Shown: piece after piece, positions 17,999-26,651 of the stretch
How positions within the stretch are numbered: the first letter of the stretch is position 1
Layout: each line of letters opens with the position of its first letter
Assembly: GCF_026619415.1 (NCBI RefSeq)
Contig: NZ_JAOVZR010000001.1
Location: 806,001-870,000 of the forward strand
Direction: 5' to 3'
Length of the DNA stretch: 64,000 bases
DNA from: Hoeflea algicola
GTDB taxonomy: Bacteria > Pseudomonadota > Alphaproteobacteria > Rhizobiales > Rhizobiaceae
The notes under the pieces: model-generated
What the model was told of the DNA's origin: nothing
The model's input: only the letters and a program-made list of their open reading frames with translations
Database searches by the model: none
Made by a program: the position numbers and the translations under genes

Positions 17999-19608
17999 GA
18001 TTGCCTCCCGATTGCCTTAAGAAGCGCCGCAGTGACTGCGTTCTCGTCAAAATGATCCCAGCGCGCTGCAACATGCTGGTCAGGTCGCACCAGATAGGCC
18101 CCGGCCAAGGCATCGCCGAGATAGCGCTGCCGCAGATAGCCTTCTTCATCTCCGCTGGTCGTCAGCTTGATTGCAGTGACCGGAATGCCGTCGATCTCCA
18201 GTCCATCCGGCACCTCGAGATCGATCGCCAGCAGATAGAACCCGCTCCCCATCCGGTCGAGTAGCCAGCCGCCGGGAACCGGTGCGTCGCACATCGGCGA
18301 GCCGGGCCGTGTGCGTGCCGGCATGTCGGCGCAATCAGGGCCATTGAGCGGCGAGCCGTCATAGGTGCAGGGAACCGACAACCGGCCGGAATTGACCATC
18401 GGTCGGGTTGCTTCGTAGCGCTCCGACAGATCCAGCACCGCATCGCGAAAGATCCGGCTGATCTCCGATTTCGGGGTGATGAAATCGGTCGAACGTGAGG
18501 AATTGAGAATGTTCTCGTTGGCGCCGGCAATCCGTTCGGCATCATAACTGTCGAGTAGCGTAACCGGTGCCTTACCATCAATGATCAGCTTGAGTTTCCA
18601 GGCAAGGTTGTCGGTATCCTGCAGGCCCGAATTGGCGCCGCGTGCGCCGAACGGCGACACCTGGTGCGCGGAATCGCCTGCAAAGACCACCCTACCCTCG
18701 TGAAATCGATCCATCCGCCGGCACTGGAATGAGTAGATCGAACTCCATTCGAGTTCATATCGGATCTCCTCGCCAAGCATCGCCCTCAGACGCCGGTCGA
18801 TGTTTTCGGGCTTGAGTTCAGCATCCCGGTCTATATCCCAGCCGAGCTGGAAATCGATGCGCCAGATGTTGTCGGGTTGCTTGTGCAACAACGCTGATTG
18901 CCCGCGGTTGAACGGCGGGTCAAACCAGAACCAGCGCTCGGTCGGAAAATCAGCCTCCATCACCACATCGGCAATCAGAAAATTGTCCTCGAATGCCCGG
19001 CCAACGAAATCCAGCCCCATCATGGTGCGGATCGGTGAAGCAGCCCCGTCGCAGGCAATCACCCAGTCGGCGCAAAGCTGATAGGGCCCGTCGGGCGTGC
19101 CAATTGTCAGATCGACGCCATCGTCGTGACTCACCACATCCAGCACCTTGCTGCCGCCACGCAGCTCTATCGGCTTGCCCTCGGCCTCAAGCGCCCGCAC
19201 CCGTTCGACCAGAAACTGCTCGAAACTGTATTGCGGCAGGTTGATAAAGGCGGGCCGCTTGTGGCCCTGTTCGGGCAGCAGATTGAAGCCGAAAACCTGG
19301 CGTTCGTCGAAATAGACCTTGCCGAGGTTCCAGATCACACCCTTTTCGACCATCGGATCGCCGCAGCCCAGCCGATCGAGAATTTCCAGCGGCCGCTTGG
19401 CAAAGCAGATGGCGCGTGATCCCCAGCTCACCTTGTCGTTCTCGTCAAGCACAACAACCGGCACATCCTGCATCGCTAGATCAATCGCTGCTGCCAGCCC
19501 GATTGGCCCGGCGCCGACAACAACCACCGTGTGGCGTGCTGGCGTCGCTGCATCCTGATCTGCCGAGCGGCTATAGGGGTACAGCGCCTGTTCGAATATC
19601 CTGCCCAT
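17995..19608 (-). CDS. FAD-dependent aromatic monooxygenase, candidate MhaA-like hydroxylase
   Basis: A 537-residue class A flavoprotein monooxygenase. The dinucleotide-binding GAGPIG is at residues 32-37, the DG motif is VIACDGAASPIR, and the second FAD motif is RVVFAGDSAHQVSPFGARGANSGLQD. A C-terminal thioredoxin-like domain follows, as in MhpA/phenol-hydroxylase relatives. ATG 19608 is preferred; upstream codons would need a TTG start at 19650. The adjacent coupling-protein candidate and homogentisate genes suggest it hydroxylates 3-hydroxyphenylacetate, or a close analogue, to homogentisate. It heads the second aromatic operon and has a shared operator-like block 81 bp upstream. Confidence 0.88.
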   Translation of the reverse strand: MGRIFEQALYPYSRSADQDAATPARHTVVVVGAGPIGLAAAIDLAMQDVPVVVLDENDKVSWGSRAICFAKRPLEILDRLGCGDPMVEKGVIWNLGKVYFDERQVFGFNLLPEQGHKRPAFINLPQYSFEQFLVERVRALEAEGKPIELRGGSKVLDVVSHDDGVDLTIGTPDGPYQLCADWVIACDGAASPIRTMMGLDFVGRAFEDNFLIADVVMEADFPTERWFWFDPPFNRGQSALLHKQPDNIWRIDFQLGWDIDRDAELKPENIDRRLRAMLGEEIRYELEWSSIYSFQCRRMDRFHEGRVVFAGDSAHQVSPFGARGANSGLQDTDNLAWKLKLIIDGKAPVTLLDSYDAERIAGANENILNSSRSTDFITPKSEISRIFRDAVLDLSERYEATRPMVNSGRLSVPCTYDGSPLNGPDCADMPARTRPGSPMCDAPVPGGWLLDRMGSGFYLLAIDLEVPDGLEIDGIPVTAIKLTTSGDEEGYLRQRYLGDALAGAYLVRPDQHVAARWDHFDENAVTAALLKAIGRQS

Positions 19609-19688
19609 GATCTCCCTTCCCGCTTCTCCCGCGGCCTGTTCGCTGAACAATGACCTCAGGCGTCGCGCTCCTCCATTTCAAATTATTT

Positions 19689-19709
19689 GTTGCAAATGTA
19701 ACTATCAAG
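19689..19709 (-). promoter_or_regulatory. Shared operator-like block upstream of mhaA-like operon
   Basis: The 21-bp block is GTTG-CA-AA-TGTAAC-TATCAAG when read on the plus strand. Its first 14 bp form a dyad GTTRYA-N2-TRYAAC. Seventeen of 21 bases match the block upstream of hmgA at 24488-24508. Read toward the gene it begins with a -35-like TTGATA, so a bound repressor would sit in the promoter spacer. Confidence 0.55.
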
Positions 19710-19747
19710 ACAAATACCATTACCCGCGACCAACTTCGGGTGCAAGC

Positions 19748-20272
19748 TCACATCCGGTAGGCCTGCGCTGACGGGGCGCGCTCAAATTCCAGATGGAACT
19801 CGTCGAGTTGCGGCGGCGCAATACCGGCGTGCTGGACTTGCACATGCGCCTGGCCGCGATGATGGATCTGGTGCTGGAATAAGTGCAGCAACAGCGCGTC
19901 AATACGTTCCTCAACCGGGCCCTCGGGGCGGTCTGTCGAGCGCGATTGCGCAAGCAGTTGTCCGTCGAGGGCCCGGCAAAACGCAATCAGTCGCCGGTCC
20001 GCCTCAGCCTGCACCGTCGCAAGAGCGACCGGCTCAGCAATTGCCCCTATGCCAAACACACTCCGACCACGTCCCCCCTGTTCAAGTGCATCGAGATAGA
20101 ACAGGTCCACCTCGCAAACATGATTGAGCGTCGCAGAGAACGATGGAAAGAAGCCTGGCCGTTCGGCGGCAAATGCCGGAGCATCAAGCCCCGACAGCGC
20201 CCTGTAAAGCGTCGCATTGGCCCAGGCGTTGTTGAGCGCCATCTGCAGATAGGGCCAGGCAGACCGGTTCAT
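19748..20272 (-). CDS. DinB-fold protein (putative thiol-dependent isomerase/transferase)
   Basis: A 174-residue four-helix-bundle protein of the DinB/YfiT type. The likely metal site is His in TLNHVCEVDL plus the HxxxH of QHQIHHRGQAH. Relatives include thiol-dependent maleylpyruvate isomerases, so a second isomerase or a conjugate-handling step in this pathway is possible. ATG 20272 overlaps the stop codon of the preceding MBL gene (ATGA at 20269-20272), which decides the start against a codon at 20290. It is the last gene of the hmgA operon. Confidence 0.82.
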   Translation of the reverse strand: MNRSAWPYLQMALNNAWANATLYRALSGLDAPAFAAERPGFFPSFSATLNHVCEVDLFYLDALEQGGRGRSVFGIGAIAEPVALATVQAEADRRLIAFCRALDGQLLAQSRSTDRPEGPVEERIDALLLHLFQHQIHHRGQAHVQVQHAGIAPPQLDEFHLEFERAPSAQAYRM

Positions 20273-21219
20273 CCCTGCAATTGCTCCCACATCTGCCGGT
20301 CACGTTCTGCAGTCCAGATTCGCGGCGTGTCGATATCCTGCGCCTCGTCATAGGCTCGTGCCACATTGAACGGCAGGCAATGCTCGTAGATCGCGTAATC
20401 GGAAAATTTCGGATCGCATTCCGCCCGAGCCGCATCCCAGGCTTCCTTCAGCGAGCCGCCACGCAACGCCACCTGTGCCACCGGCCGGTAGGTGGAGCGG
20501 ACGAAATCGCCGGTCGAATCGAGCGCTGCATTGACCATCTGCTTGCCGGTCAGCGCGTCGCCACGGCCGGGCGCAATCGCATCAACATCAAAGCCGCGGA
20601 TCTTCTCGAGCGTGCCCGGCCAGTCATGGAAATGACCATCGCCGCAATAACACGCCGAGTGATATTCGACGATGTCGCCAGTAAACATCACATTGGCATC
20701 CGGCACATAGGCAACGATGTCGCCCGCCGTATGAGCCCGACCCAGAAACATCAGATCAACCCGGCGCTTGCCGAGATAGACCGACATCCGGTTGTTGAAC
20801 GTGGTTGTTGGCCAAGTCAGCCCGGGAATCGATTCATGGCCCTGGAACAGCCGAGGGAAGCGGCCGAATTCCGAATCCCAGTCTTCCTGTCCGCGCTCGG
20901 CCACCATCGAGCGCGCCTTCTCGCTCATGATCACCTGCCCCGCACCGTAGGCCGAAGCGCCAAGCACCCGGACTGCATGGTAATGTGTCAGCGCCAGATG
21001 GGTGATCGACTTGTCCGTGACCGTTCGAATCTTTTCGATCACCTTGTTTGCCAATCGCGGCGTCGCCTGAGCCTCAATTACCATGACGCTGTCATCGCCG
21101 ATGATGACGCCTGAATTGGGATCGCCCTCGGCGGTGAATGCCCACAGATCGCGGCCGATCTCTGTAAACGAGATGTTCTTTTCCGCCATATCGCCGGCGG
21201 ATGCGAATTTCTTGCTCAT
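20269..21219 (-). CDS. MBL-fold hydrolase-like protein with altered metal motif
   Basis: A 316-residue metallo-beta-lactamase-fold protein. The usual HxHxDH signature reads LTHYHAVRVLGAS: the first two His are kept, but the Asp-His pair is Val-Arg. Later MBL elements (FLGRAHTAGDIVAY and VMFTGDIVEYHSA) are intact and give His and Asp ligands for one metal site. It is therefore either a mononuclear enzyme or a divergent subfamily. It lies 9 bp after the FAH-family gene and overlaps the DinB gene, so it belongs to the aromatic operon. Its substrate is unknown; a thioester or lactone intermediate is conceivable. Confidence 0.85.
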   Translation of the reverse strand: MSKKFASAGDMAEKNISFTEIGRDLWAFTAEGDPNSGVIIGDDSVMVIEAQATPRLANKVIEKIRTVTDKSITHLALTHYHAVRVLGASAYGAGQVIMSEKARSMVAERGQEDWDSEFGRFPRLFQGHESIPGLTWPTTTFNNRMSVYLGKRRVDLMFLGRAHTAGDIVAYVPDANVMFTGDIVEYHSACYCGDGHFHDWPGTLEKIRGFDVDAIAPGRGDALTGKQMVNAALDSTGDFVRSTYRPVAQVALRGGSLKEAWDAARAECDPKFSDYAIYEHCLPFNVARAYDEAQDIDTPRIWTAERDRQMWEQLQG

Positions 21220-21228
21220 CGTTTGTTC

Positions 21229-22239
21229 CTAATATTTCTCAACGGTTTGCTCGATCGCACCGAAGATCGACCGGTCTTCGCCATCGTTCATCTCGATCCG
21301 AACCGTATCGCCAAAGCGCATGAACGGCGTTGACGGCTTGCCAGTGGCAATCGTCTCGATCATGCGGATTTCGGCAATGCAGGAATAACCTGCGCCCCCC
21401 TCGCTGACCGGCTTGCCGGGATCGCCGTTCGGTCCCTTGTTGGATACCGTGCCCGAGCCGATGATGCTTCCGGCGCACAGGGACCGGGTTTTTGCCGCAT
21501 GGGCGATCAGCTGCGGAAAATCAAAAGTCATGTCGACACCAGCATTTGCGCGGCCAAAGGGCTTGCCGTTTAGGTCGACATTGAGCGGCAGATGCAGCTT
21601 GCCACCATCCCAAGCCTCGCCCAGTTCATCGGGGCTCACAGCCACCGGCGAAAATGTCGAGGATGGTTTGGACTGCAGAAAACCGAACCCCTTGCCAAGT
21701 TCGGCCGGGATCAGCCCGCGCAGGCTCACATCATTGACCAGCATGACCAGCTTGATGGCGGCGCGGCAGGTGTCCGTATCCGCGCCCATCGGTACGTCGC
21801 CGACAATCACCGCCACCTCGCCCTCGCAGTCAATGCCCCAGGCCTCGTCGGCCATCCGGATCGGCGCGCGTGGCGCGAGGAAACTGTCGGATCCGCCCTG
21901 GTACATCAGCGGGTCTTGCCAGAAGCTTGCCGGCATCTCGGCGCCGCGCGCCTTGCGGACCAGTTCAACGTGATTGACGTAGGCCGAGCCATCCACCCAT
22001 TGATAGGCACGCGGCAGCGGCGACAGGGCGTCTCGCTCATGAAATCTCTCGGTGGGTTCTGCACCGGTTTCCAGCATCGCCGCCACATCCGCGAGCCGTG
22101 GTCCGACATATTGCCAGTCATCAAGGGCAGCCTGAAGCGTTCGCGCAATGTGCGGCACGCCGGAAGCGCGGGTCAGGTCACGCGAGACAACGACAAGCCG
22201 GCCGTCCCGGCTGCCGTCGCGGAGGGTTGCCAATTTCAT
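21229..22239 (-). CDS. Fumarylacetoacetate hydrolase family protein
   Basis: A 336-residue FAH-fold hydrolase. The C-terminal catalytic domain (about 90-330) shows the acidic metal ligands in WGIDCEGEVAVIVGD, then VNDVSLRGLI, the GFGFLQSKPSS loop and AGSIIGSGTVSNKG. In this operon it should cleave fumarylacetoacetate to fumarate and acetoacetate, the last step of homogentisate degradation. It is shorter than eukaryotic FAH but normal for bacterial versions. Its ATG overlaps the upstream MBL stop (ATGA at 22236-22239). Confidence 0.92.
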   Translation of the reverse strand: MKLATLRDGSRDGRLVVVSRDLTRASGVPHIARTLQAALDDWQYVGPRLADVAAMLETGAEPTERFHERDALSPLPRAYQWVDGSAYVNHVELVRKARGAEMPASFWQDPLMYQGGSDSFLAPRAPIRMADEAWGIDCEGEVAVIVGDVPMGADTDTCRAAIKLVMLVNDVSLRGLIPAELGKGFGFLQSKPSSTFSPVAVSPDELGEAWDGGKLHLPLNVDLNGKPFGRANAGVDMTFDFPQLIAHAAKTRSLCAGSIIGSGTVSNKGPNGDPGKPVSEGGAGYSCIAEIRMIETIATGKPSTPFMRFGDTVRIEMNDGEDRSIFGAIEQTVEKY

Positions 22240-23117
22240 ACGGTGTTCCTTTGTGGTTTGGGGGGCGGAAGTGCCAGTTCCAGGCCATCGCGGCCAACAG
22301 TCAGGTTCCCGGTCCAGTGCGACCGGGCCTCGTTTTCCCAGTGGACCTCGGTAATCTCGGAGTCGTCGGCGGGAACCAGGTGATTAAGCACCAGATGGCC
22401 GACGCCGGCGTCCCTGGCAATGCGCCCGACATCGGCGGCCATGGTGTGGCTGGCAAGAAGATGCGCCTTCAGCCGGTCGCCATTTCCGGTGCGCGCCACC
22501 AGCCGATCCACGCCATCGGGATGCATCGCTTCATGCACCAGAATGTCGGCCCCTGCTGAAAACCCGGCCAGCGGCGGGAAATAGGCGGTGTCGGCGGAAA
22601 ACACGATTGTTCTGCCCTGGTGGCTGATCTTGATGGCGAAGCACTCGACCACCGGTGGGTGATCGACCCGCAGCGCCTCGATGGTGAGTCCGTCTTCGTC
22701 GAACAGCTCTCCTTCACCAAATTCCTCAATCTGAACCAGATGGCGGATATCCGGGCGACCTTCGTCGTCAATCCGGAGATTGATGTCATAGGCGAGCGAG
22801 GTCACGAAACCGTCCCACACCGCCCGTGTGCCTACGGGGCCGAAAATTTGTACCGGCGTCTTCAGGCCGGCGGTCCAGGCCGTGTGCAGCAGAGGCCCCA
22901 GTTCCAGAACGTGGTCGGAATGCAGATGGGTGATCAGCACCAGATCAAGCGCCGGCAACGCCATGCCTGCTTCCACCAGCCCGCGCGCCACACCGAGACC
23001 GCAATCGATAACAATGCGCCGGCCGCCGATTTCAAGCAGCGACGCCGTCGGCGAAGGTCCGCCCGGACGGATTGCCGGCCCGCCCTTGGAGCCGAGAATG
23101 ACCAGCCGTTCGCTCAC
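22236..23117 (-). CDS. MBL-fold metal-dependent hydrolase (RNase Z-like group)
   Basis: A 293-residue metallo-beta-lactamase-fold protein with the full HxHxDH motif ([13 protein letters not shown]), a downstream [12 protein letters not shown]sp ligand and a late [11 protein letters not shown]is. The overall pattern resembles the arylsulfatase/RNase Z-like MBL branch. Start is a GTG at 23117 that overlaps the hmgA stop (GTGA), and its own stop overlaps the FAH-family start. This tight coupling implies a function in aromatic breakdown, for instance hydrolysis of a ring-derived ester or lactone; that is inference. Confidence 0.87.
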   Translation of the reverse strand: MSERLVILGSKGGPAIRPGGPSPTASLLEIGGRRIVIDCGLGVARGLVEAGMALPALDLVLITHLHSDHVLELGPLLHTAWTAGLKTPVQIFGPVGTRAVWDGFVTSLAYDINLRIDDEGRPDIRHLVQIEEFGEGELFDEDGLTIEALRVDHPPVVECFAIKISHQGRTIVFSADTAYFPPLAGFSAGADILVHEAMHPDGVDRLVARTGNGDRLKAHLLASHTMAADVGRIARDAGVGHLVLNHLVPADDSEITEVHWENEARSHWTGNLTVGRDGLELALPPPKPQRNTV

Positions 23118-24445
23118 TTTGCACCCGACCAGCCGCCGGCCTCAGGCGTGCCATCGAATTTCCGTTCGATCCCTTTCCAGCATTCGGCATAGCCAGGCTG
23201 CAGGGTTTCGAGATCGGCAGCGTAGCGCGTCACCATTTGCGGGAACCGGGTTTCGAACATGAAAGCCATCGTGTCGGAGAGCTTGACCGGTTTCAGATCC
23301 ACCGTCGAGGCCTTTTCGAAGGCATCATGATCGGGCCCATGCGGCATCATCATGTTGTGCAGGCTCATGCCGCCGGGCAGGAACCCCTCTTCCTTGGCGT
23401 CGTACTGGCCTTCAATCAGGCCCATGAATTCGCTCATGATGTTGCGATGGTACCAGGGCGGGCGGAACGAATGCTCGGCCACCAGCCAGCGCGGCGGGAA
23501 GATGACGAAGTCGATATTGGCGGTTCCGGCCTCACCTGACGGTGCAGTCAGCACGGTGAAGATCGACGGATCGGGGTGATCGAACAGGATCGCTCCGACT
23601 GGAGAAAACGTCGTTAGATCATACTTGTAGGGTGCGTAGTTGCCATGCCAGGCGATCACGTCGAGCGGCGAATGGCCGATTGGTGTCACGTAGAAGGATC
23701 CGCACCATTTGATATGAACCAGACAGGTGCTCTCCTTGTCTTCATAGGCCGCCACCGGGGTCTTGAAGTCGCGCGGGTTGGCCAGGCAATTGGCGCCGAT
23801 CGGGCCGCGTTCGGGCAGTGTGAACTTGGCGCCGTAGTTCTCGCAGACGTAGCCGCGCGCCCGCTCGACCCCATCGCCGCGCATTACCTTGAACATCATG
23901 CCGCGCGGCAATACCGCGATCTCCAGCGGCGCGACATCGATGATTCCCATTTCGGTAAAGATCCGCAGCGCGCCTTCCTGGGGCACGATAAGCAATTCGC
24001 CATCGGCGTTGAAGAAGTAGTCATCTTCCATGTCGGCGTTGAGCGCATAGACATGGGTGGCCATGCCGACTTGGCCGACCGCATCACCGGCGACCGTCAT
24101 GGTGTGCATGGCGTCGACGAAATGCATCTCCGCGTCGGGATAGAGTGTCGGGTCCCAGCGCCGCTGGCCCAATGACAGCACGCCGGCCTCCTGATTTGGA
24201 GCAGACTTCCAGTGGGGCCGGTCGATCGCCCTGAAATCGGTGGTGTGGCGCACGCTAGGCCTGATCCGGTAGAGCCAGGACCGCTCATTGGTGCCGCGCG
24301 GCGCAGTGAACGGAGATCCCGACAGCTGTTCCGCATAGAGCCCGTAACTGCAGCGCTGCGGCGAATTCTGACCCTGCGGAAGCGCCCCAGGCAGGCTTTC
24401 GGTCTCAAAATCGTTTCCAAAACCCGGCATATAGGCAAGCGACAT
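23114..24445 (-). CDS. hmgA: Homogentisate 1,2-dioxygenase
   Basis: A 443-residue Fe(II) dioxygenase that opens the ring of homogentisate to maleylacetoacetate. It begins [23 protein letters not shown], the typical start of the family. The iron-site region is [16 protein letters not shown] near residue 340, with HGPD further on. GGAGG lies six bases before ATG 24445, which excludes a longer start at 24463. It is the first gene of an operon with two MBL hydrolases, the FAH-family hydrolase and DinB. No regulator gene is adjacent. Confidence 0.96.
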   Translation of the reverse strand: MSLAYMPGFGNDFETESLPGALPQGQNSPQRCSYGLYAEQLSGSPFTAPRGTNERSWLYRIRPSVRHTTDFRAIDRPHWKSAPNQEAGVLSLGQRRWDPTLYPDAEMHFVDAMHTMTVAGDAVGQVGMATHVYALNADMEDDYFFNADGELLIVPQEGALRIFTEMGIIDVAPLEIAVLPRGMMFKVMRGDGVERARGYVCENYGAKFTLPERGPIGANCLANPRDFKTPVAAYEDKESTCLVHIKWCGSFYVTPIGHSPLDVIAWHGNYAPYKYDLTTFSPVGAILFDHPDPSIFTVLTAPSGEAGTANIDFVIFPPRWLVAEHSFRPPWYHRNIMSEFMGLIEGQYDAKEEGFLPGGMSLHNMMMPHGPDHDAFEKASTVDLKPVKLSDTMAFMFETRFPQMVTRYAADLETLQPGYAECWKGIERKFDGTPEAGGWSGAK

Positions 24446-24487
24446 GATAGCCTCCGTCTGCATTCAAATCAGACACGCATCAAATCA

Positions 24488-24508
24488 GTTGTATGTGTAA
24501 CCATCAAG
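24488..24508 (-). promoter_or_regulatory. Shared operator-like block upstream of hmgA
   Basis: The block reads GTTGTATG-TGTAAC-CATCAAG on the plus strand, 43 bp upstream of hmgA. Its 14-bp dyad GTTRYA-N2-TRYAAC and the flanking ATCAAG match the block at 19689-19709 at 17 of 21 positions and in the same orientation to the gene. TTGATG next to it could serve as -35, with TTTGAT 17 bp on as -10. Confidence 0.55.
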
Positions 24509-24696
24509 CGGCGAGCAGCGCTTTGTGCCCAAAGCGCCAAAAGCAGTCGAATCGAAGGGCGAAACCCGAAAACATGGTGAAGCGGCGCATTAACGCCGAC
24601 CATACGGGCGATGAACCCGCGGGGTCATCCAATGCTTGCACCCGGGTATGGTGTCGATCACATCCAGCCGAACCTACGCAGCATCGCGCAAGCAAT

Positions 24697-24718
24697 GAAA
24701 AAGGGGCAAAAGCCCCCT
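24697..24718 (-). terminator. Intrinsic terminator after mmsB
   Basis: Just after the mmsB stop, the minus strand reads GGGGC-TTTT-GCCCC followed by TTTTT (stem 24703-24707 with 24712-24716). The compact GC stem and T-run make a good rho-independent terminator for the valine operon. Confidence 0.85.
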
Positions 24719-24721
24719 TTC

Positions 24722-25576
24722 CTATTTCAGTCGTTCGATCATCGCCGAGAAATCGCGTCCCTTGCCGTCATCATTCACAAACGCGTCGTAGAGTTCGGTG
24801 GCATGCGCGCCCATCGGGGTTTGCGCCGATACACTGCTTGCTGCCTGTTGCGACAATTTCAGATCCTTGAGCATCAGTTCCGCAGCAAAACCGGGCTTGT
24901 AGTCATTGTCTGCGGGGCTTTGCGGGCCAACACCCGGAACCGGGCAATAGGCATTGACCGACCAGCAGGAACCCGACGAGGTCGAGACCACGTCAAACAG
25001 TTTTTGAGCCGACAGGCCCAGCTTTTCAGCCAGCGCGAAAGCTTCGCAAGTGCCGATCATCGAAATACCAAGCAGCATGTTGTTGCAGATCTTGGCCGAT
25101 TGTCCGGCCCCGGCATCACCGCAATGTACTGCCTTCTTGCCCATGATCTCAAACAGTGGATTGGCAAGGCCGAACGCTTCGGCGCTGCCACCGGCCATGA
25201 AGGTCAGGGTGCCAGCCGACGCTCCGCCGACGCCGCCCGAAACCGGCGCATCGACCGAAAGCAGGCCCTTGGCGGCCGCCATCTCGTGAGCGGCACGGGC
25301 GCTCTCGACATCGACCGTCGAGCAATCGATGAACACAGAACCTGCAGTCCCCGCATCGACAATTTCGGCATAGACTGAACGCAGGATCGCCCCGTTGGGA
25401 AGCATGGTGATGACCGCATCCTGACCGCCTGCAGCTTCGGGCGCAGACCCGGCGGGTGTTACACCATCAACCGTTACGCCGGCCACGTCAAAGCCGGTCA
25501 CTTCATGACCCGCCTTGACCAGATTGGCCGCCATTGGCGCCCCCATGTTGCCCAACCCGATAAACCCGATTTTCAT
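24722..25576 (-). CDS. mmsB: 3-Hydroxyisobutyrate dehydrogenase
   Basis: A 284-residue NAD-dependent enzyme oxidising 3-hydroxyisobutyrate to methylmalonate semialdehyde in valine breakdown. The Rossmann motif GFIGLGNMG is at residues 4-12, the substrate-binding DAPVSGG at 109-115, and the catalytic Lys162 in SAKICNNML. AGGAGG precedes ATG 25576, which rules out longer starts. It is the last gene of the mmsA - acyl-CoA dehydrogenase - hydrolase - mmsB run and is followed by a terminator. Confidence 0.95.
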   Translation of the reverse strand: MKIGFIGLGNMGAPMAANLVKAGHEVTGFDVAGVTVDGVTPAGSAPEAAGGQDAVITMLPNGAILRSVYAEIVDAGTAGSVFIDCSTVDVESARAAHEMAAAKGLLSVDAPVSGGVGGASAGTLTFMAGGSAEAFGLANPLFEIMGKKAVHCGDAGAGQSAKICNNMLLGISMIGTCEAFALAEKLGLSAQKLFDVVSTSSGSCWSVNAYCPVPGVGPQSPADNDYKPGFAAELMLKDLKLSQQAASSVSAQTPMGAHATELYDAFVNDDGKGRDFSAMIERLK

Positions 25577-25628
25577 GGCGTCCTCCTGCCCGTTCTTCAT
25601 GCTCAATATACGGCGCCCTTGCGCCATG

Positions 25629-26651
25629 TCATATCGCGATATCGCCTCCCGGCGGTTCCGCCAACATCTCCTCCACCTCGGCCGCTGTCACGGCTTCGAT
25701 ATCCTTGTGCCGCCACTGCGGGTTGCGGTCCTTGTCGATGATGGCGGCGCGGATGCCCTCGACGAAATCGCCCTGCGAGGCGCTGCGCGAGGTAAACCGG
25801 TATTCCTGCTGCAGCGCCACGCGGATATCACCGCTTGCGCGCGCACGCCGTACCAGTTCGATTGTGCAGGCCGCTGACAATGGTGACGCTGACCTTATGG
25901 TCTTGGCTGTTGCGCTCCCCCAGTCGTCCGCCGGCAGCGAGCCGACAATCTCGGTGAGCGTGGCGCCACCAAAATGCGCATCCACCTGTTGCCGCAAGGC
26001 CATCAGCGGTCCGTCTTCGGGATCGCGCGCCAGGGCGGTCACGGCTGACCAATCACCGGTCTCGATCAACGTCTCGGTCAAACCCGGCCAGTCGGCCTCG
26101 GGGATGAAGTAGTCGGCAAACCCGGCGAAAATCGCATCGGAAGCATTCATCCGATACCCGGTAATGCCGAGATATTCACCCAGCCGCCCCGGCGCGCGTG
26201 CCAGCAGCAGCGATCCGCCGACATCGGGGATCAGGCCGACAGCGCATTCGGGCATGGCAATCTTCGAGCTTTCGCCGACCACCCGGTGTGAGCCGTGCAG
26301 CGAGACGCCGACACCGCCGCCCATGGTAAAGCCCTGGCACAGAGCGATATAGGGCTTGGGGTAATTGGCGATCTTGGCATTGAGCCGATATTCGTCACGC
26401 CAGAATGTCCGGCCGGGTTCGAAATCACCCTTGGAGGCGGTCTCATGCATGAATTGAAGGTCACCGCCGGCGGAGAATGCCTTGTGCCCTTCGGCATCAA
26501 TCAGCACGCAGGCCACGCGTTCATCCTCGCGCCAGCCATAAAGGGCCGCTTCGATCGCCAGCACCATCTCATGGCTTACGGCGTTGAGCGCTTCGGGCCG
26601 CTGCAGCGTGATCTGGCCGATTCGGCCAATTTTACGAATGCGGATACTCAT
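25629..26651 (-). CDS. 3-Hydroxyisobutyryl-CoA hydrolase (enoyl-CoA hydratase superfamily)
   Basis: A 340-residue crotonase-fold enzyme that releases 3-hydroxyisobutyrate from its CoA ester, keeping toxic methacrylyl-CoA low. Seen are the oxyanion-hole segment KAFSAGGDLQ near residue 60, CQGFTMGGGVGVSLHGSHRV near 110, and AMPECAVGLIPDVGGS with the catalytic Glu and Asp. The longer C-terminal part (RFTSRSASQGDFVEGIRA) is typical of HIBCH rather than ordinary hydratases. The ATG overlaps the stop of the acyl-CoA dehydrogenase gene (ATGA), so the two are coupled. Confidence 0.92.
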   Translation of the reverse strand: MSIRIRKIGRIGQITLQRPEALNAVSHEMVLAIEAALYGWREDERVACVLIDAEGHKAFSAGGDLQFMHETASKGDFEPGRTFWRDEYRLNAKIANYPKPYIALCQGFTMGGGVGVSLHGSHRVVGESSKIAMPECAVGLIPDVGGSLLLARAPGRLGEYLGITGYRMNASDAIFAGFADYFIPEADWPGLTETLIETGDWSAVTALARDPEDGPLMALRQQVDAHFGGATLTEIVGSLPADDWGSATAKTIRSASPLSAACTIELVRRARASGDIRVALQQEYRFTSRSASQGDFVEGIRAAIIDKDRNPQWRHKDIEAVTAAEVEEMLAEPPGGDIAI

